This document shows positions 48,065 through 61,400 of a stretch of DNA of 64,000 nucleotides, piece after piece. Below the pieces are notes generated by a model that did no database searches, was not told the origin of the DNA, and was given only the letters and a program-made list of their open reading frames with translations. Location of the stretch: the NCBI GenBank assembly GCA_013397795.1, contig VZTJ01004376.1:371507-435506 (forward strand), written 5' to 3'. Each line of letters begins with the position of its first letter. Within the stretch, counting starts at the first letter, position 1. The position numbers were made by a program, and so were the translations under genes. The DNA is from Orthonyx spaldingii (taxonomy: Eukaryota > Chordata > Aves > Passeriformes > Orthonychidae).

Positions 48065-51000
48065 CCATACTACTGGAAATATTTTATTATTTTTTTAGAA
48101 TGTTTTGGTAATGACATAATTTTTCATTTTGAGTCACTGATAGGTTTTACACATTAAATACATATGAGATGAACCCAAGATAATTAGACAGCAATGAGAA
48201 AATTAGTTTTGACCATTTCTGCATTAATTACATGATAAACACATATACAAGAAAATAGATTTTTTTAATATGTATATAAATGTATCGTATAGACAATATA
48301 TAGGGTAGCTCTTTATAAACAACACCGTTAGAAACTTGAGTTAAATCCTCAACAGCCTGACTGTGCTACAGGGATCTCTGGAAATAATCTAATGAAGAAA
48401 TCAACCCTTGAATCTCCATGTTTTTTGCAGTGGGTTTTGAGTCGTATTAGCTGCTCGATCATACAATGCGCATCTTTTGACAGTCAGATCTCTTTTTTGG
48501 CACCTCCAGCTCTGCAACAATTTTCCCTGAGGCATAAGTTTCCTGGTTGGGTTTCTAAGCATTCAGATAAGTACAATTCCTTTGCAGCTGGTTGATCATA
48601 CAAACACCTGTTTGGGCGATGGCAGTTTAAGTACTGAAAAATTTCTTTTGAGTTATACATATGTCAGTGTGGCAAAATTTTCAGGTAATGATATTATCAC
48701 AAATTTTTCTCAGGATTTTAGGTTTGGTAAATTAAAAAAAAAACAAAACAATTCCTTTTAAATACTTCAGTAATGTCTTTAAAAAAACCAAGGTAGATAG
48801 GCTTAGCCGACCGTGTCTTCCTGAGTGAAATTTGATTCAGTTGATACCAGAGTTCATTATAGCCAACAGATGGCCCAAATATTGCATACTGTAATAACTA
48901 AAAGATATTTTAGTTTTCATTTAAATTTAATGGCTGGGTCTCTACATGTCTTATGCTGGAGAAAACAGCTATTTCTGCCCTAATTCTCAATTTAAAAATT
49001 GCTGGTTTTCCTGTATATTCCATGTGCAGAATAGAAATGTGTATTGTCCACAGCTTATGTTGTACAACATATGCTTAGCTAATCTCTCCAGTCTGATTTT
49101 GAAGCATTACTTGTTATCTTCTGTTGGGCCTTATTTCATGATGTCAACACCATCAACAAACTGCATAACACATCAACAAGCTTCATAGTATTAAGGTTAT
49201 TAGCACCAGTTGTTGTTTTGTGTTTTATAACCCATGTAATTTCAATACAGCTTTGAGGAAAATGTTTCCAAAGGCAAAATGAAAAGATCCTCTTCAGCTC
49301 TACAGCATATATCCTGTCTTAAGATCTGATCAAATATGCTCTGCATCACCAGGTGCTGAAATATTTGAAATATTGACTGCTTATCCATATGAATGAAAAT
49401 AAGTTCTTAAATTCTGAAAGCAAACAGTATCTCACTCCTTGCTCTTTTCACTCCTGGCTGTTTTGACAGTCACCCTAAGGAATTATTAGCACTGAATCCA
49501 GGCCTGTTTTACTGTCCTGTACATGAATATTCATGCATGTATCCATATGACTATTTTTTAGTCTCTGTAAAGATCATAGTTCTTGACTTCTAATCAGTCA
49601 AAATATATTTACACCTAAATCACATGTATATTCTAGTCTCTTCTTAAGGCCTTCATAGACAATGTAATTAATCTGGTCTGTATCTCATTGGGATCTTTAA
49701 AAGTCAGGCTTTGATAAAGCTCTTGAATAACATGAAAAATACTGTGTCAATCTTCCAGGATATAAAAAGTGTATTGAAATACATCTTCATACTGTATATT
49801 TACATTGAAATTGATTTGTTTCTGAGTTTTTTAGTCCATATGCCATGGGTTTTCACTACCCTGGAGAGGACTCCTTGTCTGAGCCACTGTAACTGGTGTA
49901 AAGACTGTTATTCACCTCCCTAAGATGGAAATAATGTATTTCAGGTTATTGAGCCTGAAATACTGAAAAAAGTTATTTGTAAGGCAAAAATAAAAAGAGG
50001 TATTCAGGAACACAGACCTCTAGTACATGCCGAGATATCATTCTCTTCAGAACAAGTAAGAGGAACAAAAAATCTGTTCATCTGATTTGTATCTGAACTA
50101 GTCCATATGTACAAAAAATTTGTTAAATGTTAAAGCAAAAACAGCCTATGTGATTTTCTTTCCACCTTGTGTTTAACTTCTGTTTAACAAGCCTTTTCCC
50201 ACTATTGAAAGACATATTTTTCAATAAGGGATTGCTTGAAAATAACCCAAATTTATTTTATGTTGCCTGTGCTTTCTATCTAGTACTCTCCTCGGAGAGC
50301 ACCTGCTACATGATGTCAGCTCTGGTACACAGTAATAAACATTGCTATATTTAACTCTATTTTATAAACTCTTGGTGTTTTCCCCACTGAGGTTTATCTA
50401 CTATGCTTTAATATTAAGTGCCTTCCAGTTGCCTTGAGTTATGTTTATGGATTTATAAAAACTACAGTGATTTCTACTCTAGTTTTTAGGAAGCCTGAAC
50501 ATTATACCCCATTTGTGAAACTGCAAATTTTAACTTGCTTTCTAATAGTTCTTTTCCTGCAAATGGACAATGCTATTCTTCCAATACCTCATAAGAGATC
50601 CCTTTTGCCAAAACTCTGTAGAGACAGAGTTTCATACGCCACAAAGGCTTTTCTAGGTCAAAAGATGTAAGTGCCCAAGTGCTAAATTGTGTGAACAAAT
50701 TTGGAATTCCAAAAATAGTTACAGTTCATGAAACCTTCCAACAAAAGCTCCTAACTACACTCAAAACAGTGCATTGCAGGATGCTTTATGACATCAGTCT
50801 TGTAGCTCTCTCCTTCTGAGTTTCTTGGCATCTAGGTCAGTCAAAAATGTATTATTTTCTAAATAAGTATCATCACCACTTTTCCGACATCTGTCAAAAA
50901 TACATGCAGTGCATCTATAGCTCCCAGTTCATATAATGGTCCCATTAATAGATTCATATAGATTTGTACTAATTAGTTAGTATAATCAGAGGTATTATGG

Positions 51001-54000
51001 AAAATACCTCTCAAAAAGAAGAAGAGTGGAAAATAATTAAGTGTCCCAAAGAAGTTCCAGAAATAAGATGGATTAGCAAAAATATTTGAAAGTGGAAAAA
51101 ATTGTATTTATTTTAAATGCTTTTTTCACATTTGCTTTTCCAGTATTATACACTTCCATCAGGCAGTGAAGATGGCATTGTTCCACCTTATTGACATGTA
51201 CCCACTGCTGAAGGCTCTAACCCTTACAAATTAAACCCATCTGAAAAACCCCCCACAGAAATGAGACCCCTGCAAGAACAGGAGCTCTGTTCCTCTCTGC
51301 TGGTCGTCCCCATAGAACTTTTCAGATCTGATGGCTAATTTCCAGCCAACCTGACAGGAAATGAAAGGGCTCAGGTACATCACCTTCCTAAAAATGACAT
51401 TAAAATGGACCTAGGGTGGATGAGACAGACCCAGATTTTCCCCTGAGGTACAGCAGTGGTTGCTCCTGGCTTTCCCATCCCCAAAGGCAGACACACATGA
51501 AGAGGCCACACATTTAACACAAGGACTTGCCTCACCCCTCTTTCCTTCCTGTGCTGTGGAGAGCTGGGAGGATGCTCAGCAAATACACACTACCCACCAA
51601 AGGATTTCTCCGCAGGAAACTCTGATCCCTCTGAGCTTCCTGAGGATGTACACAACTACAGAACCAGCTATGAGGTTTAAACTGCTGGATTTATTGAGGA
51701 TAATGGTGACTTTCTTTCCACTCTTTTAATTTTGGCTTTTCTTGTATTTTCGGAGAAGCAAAGACAAAGTTTCTAACGTGCTAGGATAAAGAATTTATTC
51801 TGATCTTACTACTTTAATTTAAACTGCCTACACTATTTCATTCATTTGTTCATATACTGAACATTAATAAATCAAAATTTAATAAAAGGTTGAGTTATAA
51901 TAGTTATATCACAGAAGGAGAAGATGACCAGGAAGAAAAATCTAATAAATATTATTTATTATAATAAAATAATAACCATAATCACCATTAATATCACAGG
52001 AGTAGAAGGTCACATTGCTGAATGGTCCATGATGAAAAAACAGTAAGATGTGCAGAAGGTCTCTCTTTCTCTGGATGTTTAAAAAAAAAGTCTTTGTACT
52101 AAATCTGAGTTGTATATGGGGATGCAGATATTGTCAAGTCTGAACCATTACTGCTGGAGGACAAGCAAGGTAACCACTGACATCTTGTAGGATTATAGAA
52201 GAAAATTTGGGTAAATAACCTGCATGAGATTTTTACTGAAACCCATTTATATTAAACTCAAATCCAGAAAAATGAATTTTTGTATCCAGTATAGTGAAAA
52301 TCTCATTTTCTTGCTACAGTTTTATAGTTGTTTGGCTAATTACAGGAAAAGTTACTATAATCCTTTGTATAGAAAAATCTTTATAGTAGAAAAAAAATTT
52401 TAAAGATCGGTACTAGAACATAAGACTGCTTTTTGATATATACCTTCAGTAATGTTTTCTGAAACAACTGAAGGGCCTCAAGAATGGATTGTGTTTAGGT
52501 CATGAATCTTAGTTTTTTAGATGAAGATGATCTTTGACGAATCAGAAATTACTTTGTGAAGGACTAGGAAACCCCAGAAATTATTAAACCTACCTAGGAA
52601 ACTGCTGAAGAATGGACAAGTGTGAGGATTTGTAACAAAGGAAAAAATGTTACCTTTTCTGTTATACTCTCCATAAAACTATTCAGCCATTTTGGTCTTC
52701 ATGTGTCTGAAAGGCTTAAAGATGCTCTTTCTCGGATATATGTCAAGTGAAATTGTCATTATAAAGAGAACCTTTGTATTTACCTCCCCAAAATCACTTT
52801 ATTTTCTGTCCATTTTGGTTACTCTGGTTTATTACACATAGTACAAAGGCAAGTATTTTCTGCAATGTGTTTGAATTTCATGTGGACTATTTGTGTCTGC
52901 TGCACAGTATAAGAAAACTGTAGTGTGACCAATTTCCTTTCATTTCTGTGTTCTGTAGGTTTTGAAGATCCCTTGCATTTCATTTGGATCAAGTTTCACT
53001 TCTGATGTGCACATCAACCCTAATTCATACACACTGCAGGGATTTGGGGCATTAACACTAACAATTACTGAGATTGTTATCTTACCATTCTGTTAAACAG
53101 ATACAAAATAGGAACATAATGTGTGGTAATTCCCAACTGCTCTTTTTTTTTAGCAGAACATTTAATATTCTAATGCCAGGTAAACGTTGTTTTAAAACCT
53201 TGGCTTTAACAACAGGGAGGTTAGAAGGCTCAGATTTATTCATCTAGTACTTTCAGTGACAGCAGTCAGTTGTCTATAGTATGAAGATGGCAGCTTTTAA
53301 ATCTAAAAACTTTTTTGACATTATAATTCTGAGTTAAGTTATGGCTAAAACTGTATGACATAACAGTATGTCCAAATGCAAAAGAATCAGATATCACGAT
53401 ATTTATACTTCCATATGTTTATAAAAGTTGAAAACCAGCACAGAAGCAGATTAAAAGCTGGAATTTCTCTGTAGTTTGACAAAGACTACCTTTTTGATAC
53501 GTCGTACTGAATCATAATATTTTTACTTTCAAAATTCATATAGTGAGAATGTCATACACACAATAAAATAGAAGCTTTTGAATATAATAGAGGGATTAGG
53601 AATTAATTTGCTAAATCTGCTTTTTTTTTTTTCTTTTTAATGCTTGTCACAAAGAAAAAAAATATTCAACTACAAAAATGGGTAGATTCAAACAGGTAAC
53701 CACCATAATCATCCAAATTTGCATTACATTCAGGCAAATGGAAAATTTTGCATCTTTTCTTGAGCACACAAATGCCAGGATTTGCTCGATTCTGGAATTT
53801 GAATTTTTAAACCATAGCTTTAGTAGCTCAGGTAGGATGTTTTAAGAGAAAACCCTAGATAACTCAGCAAGCCCTTATCTTGAACTTATATTCCTTATGC
53901 TATAACAAGATATACAAAGAGCAGAGGGTCTTTCAAGTAACCAAGTCTCACACTATCAGTGCTAATACAATGACTTTAATCTGAAGTTGTAAACAACATC

Positions 54001-54397
54001 AGTACAGGAATTTGTCTCTAATTTATTTTAGAATTACCTAGAATTCAACATTTAATACTACACAATAGTAAGAAGTCTTCATTGTTCTTTTGGGGGAGAG
54101 AGAAAATTTGTATTTGAAGCACATACAAAAACATCTTCTCTGCTACCAAACAGGTGGAATAATCCACTGCACAGCTACTTCTGTTATCTGCAGTATCAAT
54201 CTGCCGTCCATACGCAGAATAACACTCAAAGCACACAAGACATTAAATGGGGAGTTTGAAAATTGCAGTGCTGTTTATCTTTGAATTGAGTAGTCCAAAA
54301 CAGGGTTTGCATTCATATTCTATAACACACCAATGCCAGACAAACTATTCAACATTCTAAAATTAATGAGACAGATTTCCCCCCAGTTTTTAAAGTT

Positions 54398-54482
54398 TTT
54401 CTTTTCCTCTTGTTTTTTCTGTTTTTTTTTTTTTTTTTGCTTTCTCTTTCTAGATTTCCCTCTTTTTTTTCAATTTATTTTT
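54398..54482. repeat. T-rich low-complexity tract
   Basis: There are long T runs, the longest about 18, separated by single G or C and short pyrimidine pieces. The Phe/Cys-rich frame over it is a product of composition. Confidence 0.75.
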
Positions 54483-56024
54483 CATACAGTGAATTGCAAT
54501 TCTTTCCAACATCATAGCTTTGCAAAGGATATGTCTGTTTAACTTCTTTCCCATCTATTAATTCTCCAAGCAGCACGGCACTCATTAAAGTTAGCTGAAG
54601 TGTATACATTCTTAGCCCATTGATTCAGTTTTGCTAGCAAAAGCGTAAAAAAGAAGTGACATTGGCAGTTTCTGAAGAAAGGATGATATGTCAGGAATCC
54701 CTGCTGTTACTAGTTATACCTGCAGAGTGATAACTACCACACAATCATCCTTTTATTATCACCTTTTATTGAACTTCACCATTTGTACGAGTGAGGTAAA
54801 TGGTGTTGATTTTCAGAGGGTGAGAACAGCTTCAACAAGGTAGCAGCTACCTAGGGATGGACAAAGTAGGAATGAACATTGGTTATGAACTGGAAGAAGA
54901 AATGAGGAAAAGGAAAAGAAATTATCAATTGAGTAGGCGTGGATCTAATCACTGTGAAGCAGAAATTGCTTGGAGGGTTAAAATATAACTTTTGGTGGAT
55001 ATTTTCAAAGGTACAGGAGGAATTGAGGTATGCAGCAGTCACTGCACTTCAACAGAAATAGCAAGGTAGTTATTTTGGTGCATAAAAAATAGATTGAAAA
55101 GGGAAGGCACTGAAAACCAAGGAAGTCACCCACAAAACAAGAAAGTGATATGCTGCTTACTGAGTACTTTGCTCTTCACGTCCTTGGTTTAACATAGTTT
55201 GTATCTTTCCAAGTGGTTTTTTTTTTTTCCTAAGTCCCTTTAATTAGGTTTCACTATGTGGTCAGAAATAACTTCCCCCTTAGCTTTCTTCAGTCCTGAG
55301 ATAGTATCCAGTGTCCAGGTGAGTGACCCAGCAGGTCTGAGCAGGTCCAAGCTCTGTGCAGCTGAGCTGGCTCTTCACGAGTGAGTAGAGGGGAGCACAA
55401 AAGAAATCAGCCATGCTCCTTGTGCTCAGAAACAGGGTGGGTACTATACATCCCCTGTTTCTATGGCAGAGTTTAATTGTTAAAGCAGTGACTGAAGAAG
55501 TCACAGGGCCTGATTATTGTTGTCCCACTCTCAGGAGTCTGTTATAATACAAAATACAGCAGGACTGGTCAGAAATCTCATCACTCCATGAAATAAGTGA
55601 TTATACATTTAAAACTAATGAGGACAAAGAGGCAAAACCCAAAAAGGAGTATTATTGTTGTGCATAGCAGTTACGTATTTAGCAAAGACAGAAAAATTTC
55701 ATTTCTGGTCTTTCCTGTCCCATATTGTCTCTCCACATGCCTTAAGTGTAATTAACTCAGTGCTATTTTATGGAAAAAGTTGCTGACTTTTGAGCCACCA
55801 CCTCTGTGGTATCTAAGTTTTGGCATTGATTGCACAACTTCAAATGTAAAACTTTCAATAAATGCAATGATATTTGGGGCTGGTTGTAATTCTGATCTGA
55901 TCTGAATTTACAGGACTGACACCCATGTAATAATTAATGATCTAAAAATATAATTGTGAATTTAACATGAAATTCCTCTATATTTTTGTATTTGTTGTGT
56001 CTTTTAGCTAATCTCACATATTTG

Positions 56025-56066
56025 TTTCCATTTTATTACTCTTTCCATTTTATTACTCTTTCCATT
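56025..56066. repeat. 17-bp tandem repeat, about 2.5 copies
   Basis: TTTCCATTTTATTACTC is repeated exactly twice and then begins a third time (TTTCCATT). The perfect repeats indicate recent slippage. Confidence 0.85.
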
Positions 56067-56102
56067 GACTAGCATATAAAATGGATTCATGATTCCAATA
56101 GT

Positions 56103-56251
56103 CATAGAATCACAGAATCACAGAATATGCTGAGTTGGAGTTCATCTCCTGGCCCTGCACAGGACACCCCAAGAGTCACACCCGAGAGCATTGTCTAAAT
56201 GCTTCCTGAACTCAGACAGGCTTGGTGCTGTGCCCACTTTCCTGGGGATCC
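56103..56251 (-). mobile_element. Short CR1 LINE 3' fragment
   Basis: The left end has CATAGAATCACAGAATCACA, a tail with a duplicated CACAGAAT, followed by CTCCTGGCCCTGCACAGGAC and CAGACAGGCTTGGTGCTGTG. These match the subfamily of the copy at 7761. Relative to that copy it lacks about 25 bp after TGAGTTGGAG (the AGGGACCCATGAGGATCATC part). Similarity ends abruptly after CTTTCCTGGGGATCC, so this is a short 5'-truncated insertion with an internal deletion. Confidence 0.88.
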
Positions 56252-58169
56252 TTCTTTTTCTTCCAATTATTTTAAAGGCATTAAGAGCAATCAATCTTTA
56301 CATACTCACAGGTCTATCAAGTAAGTAATAAAAATGATTAACAGTTATATCATAAAAATTCTTCAGAAGCCTATTCTGGAATGTATGTCATCTTGCATTC
56401 AATACTGATCAATTAATAATTTGTAAGTAGTCTGATATTTATTTAATATAACCTTTACACCAAATCTGATTTTCAGTAGCATTTAATTAACCTGTGCAAT
56501 GACAGCAGTTGTGTACATAGATTAAAAATTTGAAAAAGTAATGGTCAGTTAGGCAGCAACCAGTACAATTTGTACATACAGTGACATTAATTATGCTTTT
56601 AAATTAGGCACATCATTGCTCTGGATGATGTAGAATTCTGGCCTCATAAATGTATTCCCTTCAACTTTTCACAAACATTTCAAAGTAATATCTGTACATA
56701 GTGCAACTGATCCCTAGTCCAAAGAGAGCCTATTAAAATACAAAAAAAAACCCCAGTGTGTTTATCCAATGTTAATATTTTTTATAATAGAGTTATATTT
56801 TTCTGTAAGGAAATAAAAATCAAGGTAAAGGGTTTCTACAGATAGTTTTAAGCATTTATTTGGAAAGAATCTTCTTTTGGCTCCATAACAAAATACTATA
56901 GCAGTAAGAAAAACAATAAATATGCAATTTCACACACAAAAAGAAGAGTTAACTGAAACTTTGAGATTGTCTTTTTTACCTGCAATGTCCACTGGAGTCA
57001 CTCCTTCAACAGCATCACAGTTTTGGTTTTCCCTTCACACTTGTCCCCTGAACGTGGCTGTTGTACTTTCACAGCCTGTGATGCTTTCTTGGGCTACCAC
57101 CGAAGAGGTAAACAGCAAATTTGTGTAGCACAAAGTAACAGCTAAAGAAGACCCCACTTGTTCAGCTGAATTTTTAAGGCAAAAACTCATTCTGGGTTCT
57201 GCATTTATGAGTATTTTGTCACCAGGCTTTGATCCTCACTTCAGGACAATCTCAGGGGCAAAAATGAATGGTAACATGCAATTCTCAGAAATGTACAATG
57301 GTAGGAGTGGTTATTTTCTCTTTTAATGGACCAGGAAACTTCTCAAATGCTGTTCTGGAATATCTCTAAACTTTCTCCGTTCATCCTCAAATGAATAACC
57401 ATTCCTGCTATTTCCTACAGTAAAAATTTCTGTCCATGAGAGAAAAATATTAAAATGTCAGTGTGTTAAAGAACTTGAAGGAGATACATTTTTTGATGGA
57501 ATGAACAAACTTGAAAAGATAGTCACTTCTAAAAAGTTTCTTGTTTGAGTCCTCCCCAGGAAGTTACAGTTTTTCAGTGTCTGGAATTTTCACAATTACC
57601 ATGTAGTGGCTATCTTTTCATAGTAGGAGAGAAGGAAATATTTGTCATGAACTCTGTACCCTATATCATTCAGGTACAAGTGATCCCTGCCCTGCACCAT
57701 ATCATATTACTAGAGTAAAAAAACCCACAGCCCCTTGCTATTTTTCCTTGGTATTCCCAGTTGTTGTTTCTAAAGGCACAATATTTTATACTTATATATA
57801 AAGAGTCTGCCTCCACCATGGAAAGCATTCTTTAAGTGCCATACAATGACAGAAATTAAAGAAAATACTGGTATATAGAATTACATAGTTCACATTTCAA
57901 AATAACTTCAGACCCTCAGGGGAAAAAAAGCCATTTGAACACCACCTTCATTTTCCCTGGCAACTTGTTATATGAAAAATGGACAGGTAATCACATGGAA
58001 TTTAGGACTTTGCAAAATGCAGCCTGCTGCTTTAGGACTAAAATAGTAAAATAGAAGAGAATAAGATAAAAATCACTAGGTCAAATTCAGAAGAAAATCT
58101 AGTGAGTCTAAAGGGATTTTGAGTTGGAGTGGCTTCTATTCCTCTGCTGTACCACACCTGAAACATGTT
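56252..58169. other. Unique AT-rich non-coding stretch
   Basis: I see no gene or recognisable repeat. The open frame at 56922-57128 lacks any family motif. Confidence 0.5.
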
Positions 58170-58405
58170 GAAGTAGGTTGACCCCAGGCAGCAGTTAAGC
58201 CTCCACCCCAGTGCTGGCTCACACCCACCCAGTGCGATGGGGGAGGGAACAGCATGGACAAAAGTGAGAAAAACTTGAGATAAAGACACTAGTAAGTGGA
58301 AAAAAACTCCAACAAACACAAAATCAAGTGATAGACAAGCAATCACTCCCCATCTCCTATCAGCAGACTCATGCCTACCCCATGTCATCAACAGCTTGAG
58401 AAGGT
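58170..58405 (-). mobile_element. Truncated LTR fragment related to the one at 47447
   Basis: The left end GTAGGTTGACCCCAGG matches the outer end of the same broad LTR family (TGTGGGTTGACCCC on this strand). It is followed by CACCCAGTGCGATGGGGGAG, AAAAGTGAGAAAAACTTGAG and ATAAAGACAC, which align with the R/U5 part of the 47447 element. Only about 230 bp are recognisable and the U3 promoter part is missing. The right border is uncertain. The open frame on the minus strand at 58038-58391 is incidental. Confidence 0.78.
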
Positions 58406-61400
58406 GACATTGTTTCCCATATTAGCATGAGGAAAGCAACTTTTACAGAGTTAATTCTTATTCCTTATATCTTAATACCAATTTAAAGCTGCTTCTGCCT
58501 CATGTGACCAAGGAAACATGTTTACATTTTTATTAATGTTACTAATACATTCCAGTATTTCTGTTAACATTCATTTTTACTTCCATTACCTGTAAGAGTA
58601 ATCTGACCATACTTATTTTCTCAAAAAGAGGCAACCAGAATAATTATATGAATAATTATATATATTGATGATCTTTTCCAACATAAATGATTCCATGGTC
58701 CTTTAACGCAATGGAAGCTTGCCTTGCTAAACACAAACTGTGTCCACAGTTGTGGCCAGGTCAAAATTAAGTATTTTTGTAAAAACAGACATAGAGCATT
58801 ATCTCTGGAAAACAAAAGATTTGATAAATAGAAAAAATGAGGCACTTTGTTCATGAAATCTACTTTGAATTTCTGTTGTTACTGCTGAAAGACAGAATTT
58901 CTCTCTTCATGGGTTCACTGACTGATTTAATATATCTTCTGTCATGCTGCTGCTGTGGATTTCATCTGTTAAGGGGAAAAAAGGTAGAGAAAAAAGTATT
59001 AAACTGCACAGCAATCTATAAAACTATTGGCATTTCGAGCATTGTCAGTGTGTCTCTGATTAAAGGCAAATAGTGCATACATGCTGATGTTTTCTCTCTG
59101 TTTTTTGAAGGACATAATGTCTGGGTTCATTATAATAATACTCATCTGAGCGTCTGTAACAATATCCTATTTTTATTTGATGATATTGTGGCCCTAAGAT
59201 CATTCCTCATGTTGGGAAAGCTTTAGAGCAGAGAGCACTTCCCATATCTATCCAACAGTCCACTATTGAATGACTGTGATTCATTAGTGAGATGGGAAGA
59301 AAGTTCCTTGAAATCAGTCCTGAAAGCAATCTGTCATTAGAGCGGCACATTAGCTTTCTTGACATTCATTTGCGAGATTCTTTGCAGGAAATAGTGCCTA
59401 ATAAAGTAAGGAAATGACAGGAGAATATTGAAGACCTATTAAAGCATTAAACCCAATTCTTTCCCAAACACAATAAAGGCCAGCCAGACAACCATCTCTA
59501 ATGTTGCATTAATTTTCTAAGGAATAGTGAAGAGTTTGTGTTCATAATGCCGGGGCTTTAAAACGCGAGCCAATGCAACACTTTAAATTGTCCTTCTCTT
59601 TGCACAGCTGGTGTGGCTGCTGCGGTCTGGAGACTCCTCCACTGCTGTAACCTCAGTCCTAACACCCAGGTCAGAATCCCACACTCCCAAAAACAGAGCC
59701 TGGGAAGGCAGGGCTTGTGCTGTTCTCTGAATTTAAACCACTGGGTTGCGCTTTTTAAACTCTTGCAGAGACCTTTGAGATCTGAATGAATCTTAATTTC
59801 ATTCATTCATTACTTTCATGTTGATAAAACGTTCTGTGAACTTGGACTATTGATTGCTTTATACAAATATTAGTCTTCAGAGTTTATACTTTTTATTCAA
59901 ACTTACTTAAACTATATTAGAAAAGTAAGTATGATGCAATCTTGTGGACAAGGAAATAGAATTGGAAGCTTGTATTAAAAAAAGAAAAGAAACAGAAAAA
60001 ACAAAGGAAGAGAAACTAGATGGGAAAATATTCCAAAGAAAGTATAAAGCCATTGTTCTCTTGTGATTTTTACCACTTTATAATCTCAAATGATTCTTCA
60101 TTCTTGTCTTTTGGGAATCCATCCTGTCATCAATTTCACCAATGTGTTCTTGCCAGGTGTATTTGTGTATTAAAAAGCAAGACTTCCTTTTATGTTTTGA
60201 CTTGGCATGTGAATTGCTTGAGAAAATAAAACAGAAAATGTAAAACTATTTTGTGCAAAATGTGTTCTGCAGTAAACACATTCTTTGTCCTTCATCTAAG
60301 GATTAGTTTATATATGTATGTGTGTGTGTGTGTGTGTGTGTGTATACATTTTTTTCCTCCAGTGCTAGTATGTTAATACAAGAATGTTCTTTTCTAGGAA
60401 CTAGAGCCCAGGATACTTTCTGATGTGTAGGAAGTCGGAGCAGTTGTGGAGCAGTTAGAGTCCCACATATGATTTACTGTCCTCTACGTCAGACACAGGA
60501 GAAGCTCACTTGTTATTAATTTTAAATACTAGAGGAACACTGGCTGAGAGATTGATCTCCCAGTTGGTCTGCTTTATGGACAAGACAGCAGAAATTATGG
60601 CAACTCATTTGGGCATCTCCCAGTGAATGCTGGAGGGAGTCACGGTCTCCTGACTTGCCATGTGTTTCTCTGGACACTCCAAGGGCTTGGCAGCGAGCAC
60701 GAGCTCTTTCATTTTGCTAAGAGCTGCTTCTTGCACTCACATGCAAAGGCCAAGTACATGTGCAGTGCTGCCCAGGAAATTTATGGAGTCTTTTCCAGCA
60801 AGTAGCTAAATTAGCCTCTGCACCTCTCACAGACCTGTGTACTGCATCTTTTCTAAACAGGTAAAATCCCTTATATTAGCAATGCTCCTTGGGGAGTATC
60901 TTTGCCTAGTACTCTTTCACATCATATCATCTTCTGGGCTGAAAGGCCACACAGTAATTAAACCCAAGGAGTGACCTTAGCAGGGAAAGGCTCTGGGATG
61001 TTTTTATATTTAAGTTCTGGATATGTAAAAGAGGCATTTTTACGTGGTAGTCTGCTTCTAAAACTAACATTTATCCATAAGTGATACACACACTGAGTTT
61101 CTGAGAAAATACTTTTGTGCTGGGTTTCAATGTGTCAGTATATGAATTATAATTGTTTTAGAGTGAGATACCGTACCTAGCTCTCCCAACACATGAGAAA
61201 ATATCGCCATCTCTTGCTCCATGCAGGAAGTGCCGCTGCTCTCCCCAGGTCCTCCTCGATTTTCATTGCCCTCTCCGTACCTCTGCTGTTACAACAACTC
61301 AGTTGTTTTCAGGATAGCTGGGCTACTTCTCTTTCACACTAGAAAGCTTAATTTCAATGAACTCACATGGCAAAATGTTGAAACAAGCATAACGCTTTTA

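Larger units (their letters stand above)
48065..56102. other. Unique AT-rich non-coding stretch
   Basis: I see no gene or mobile element in about 8 kb. Simple sequence includes a T-rich tract at about 54398-54482 and the 17-bp tandem repeat at 56025. The moderately GC-rich part at about 51240-51700 has only an unassigned open frame (51460-51729). Confidence 0.5.
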
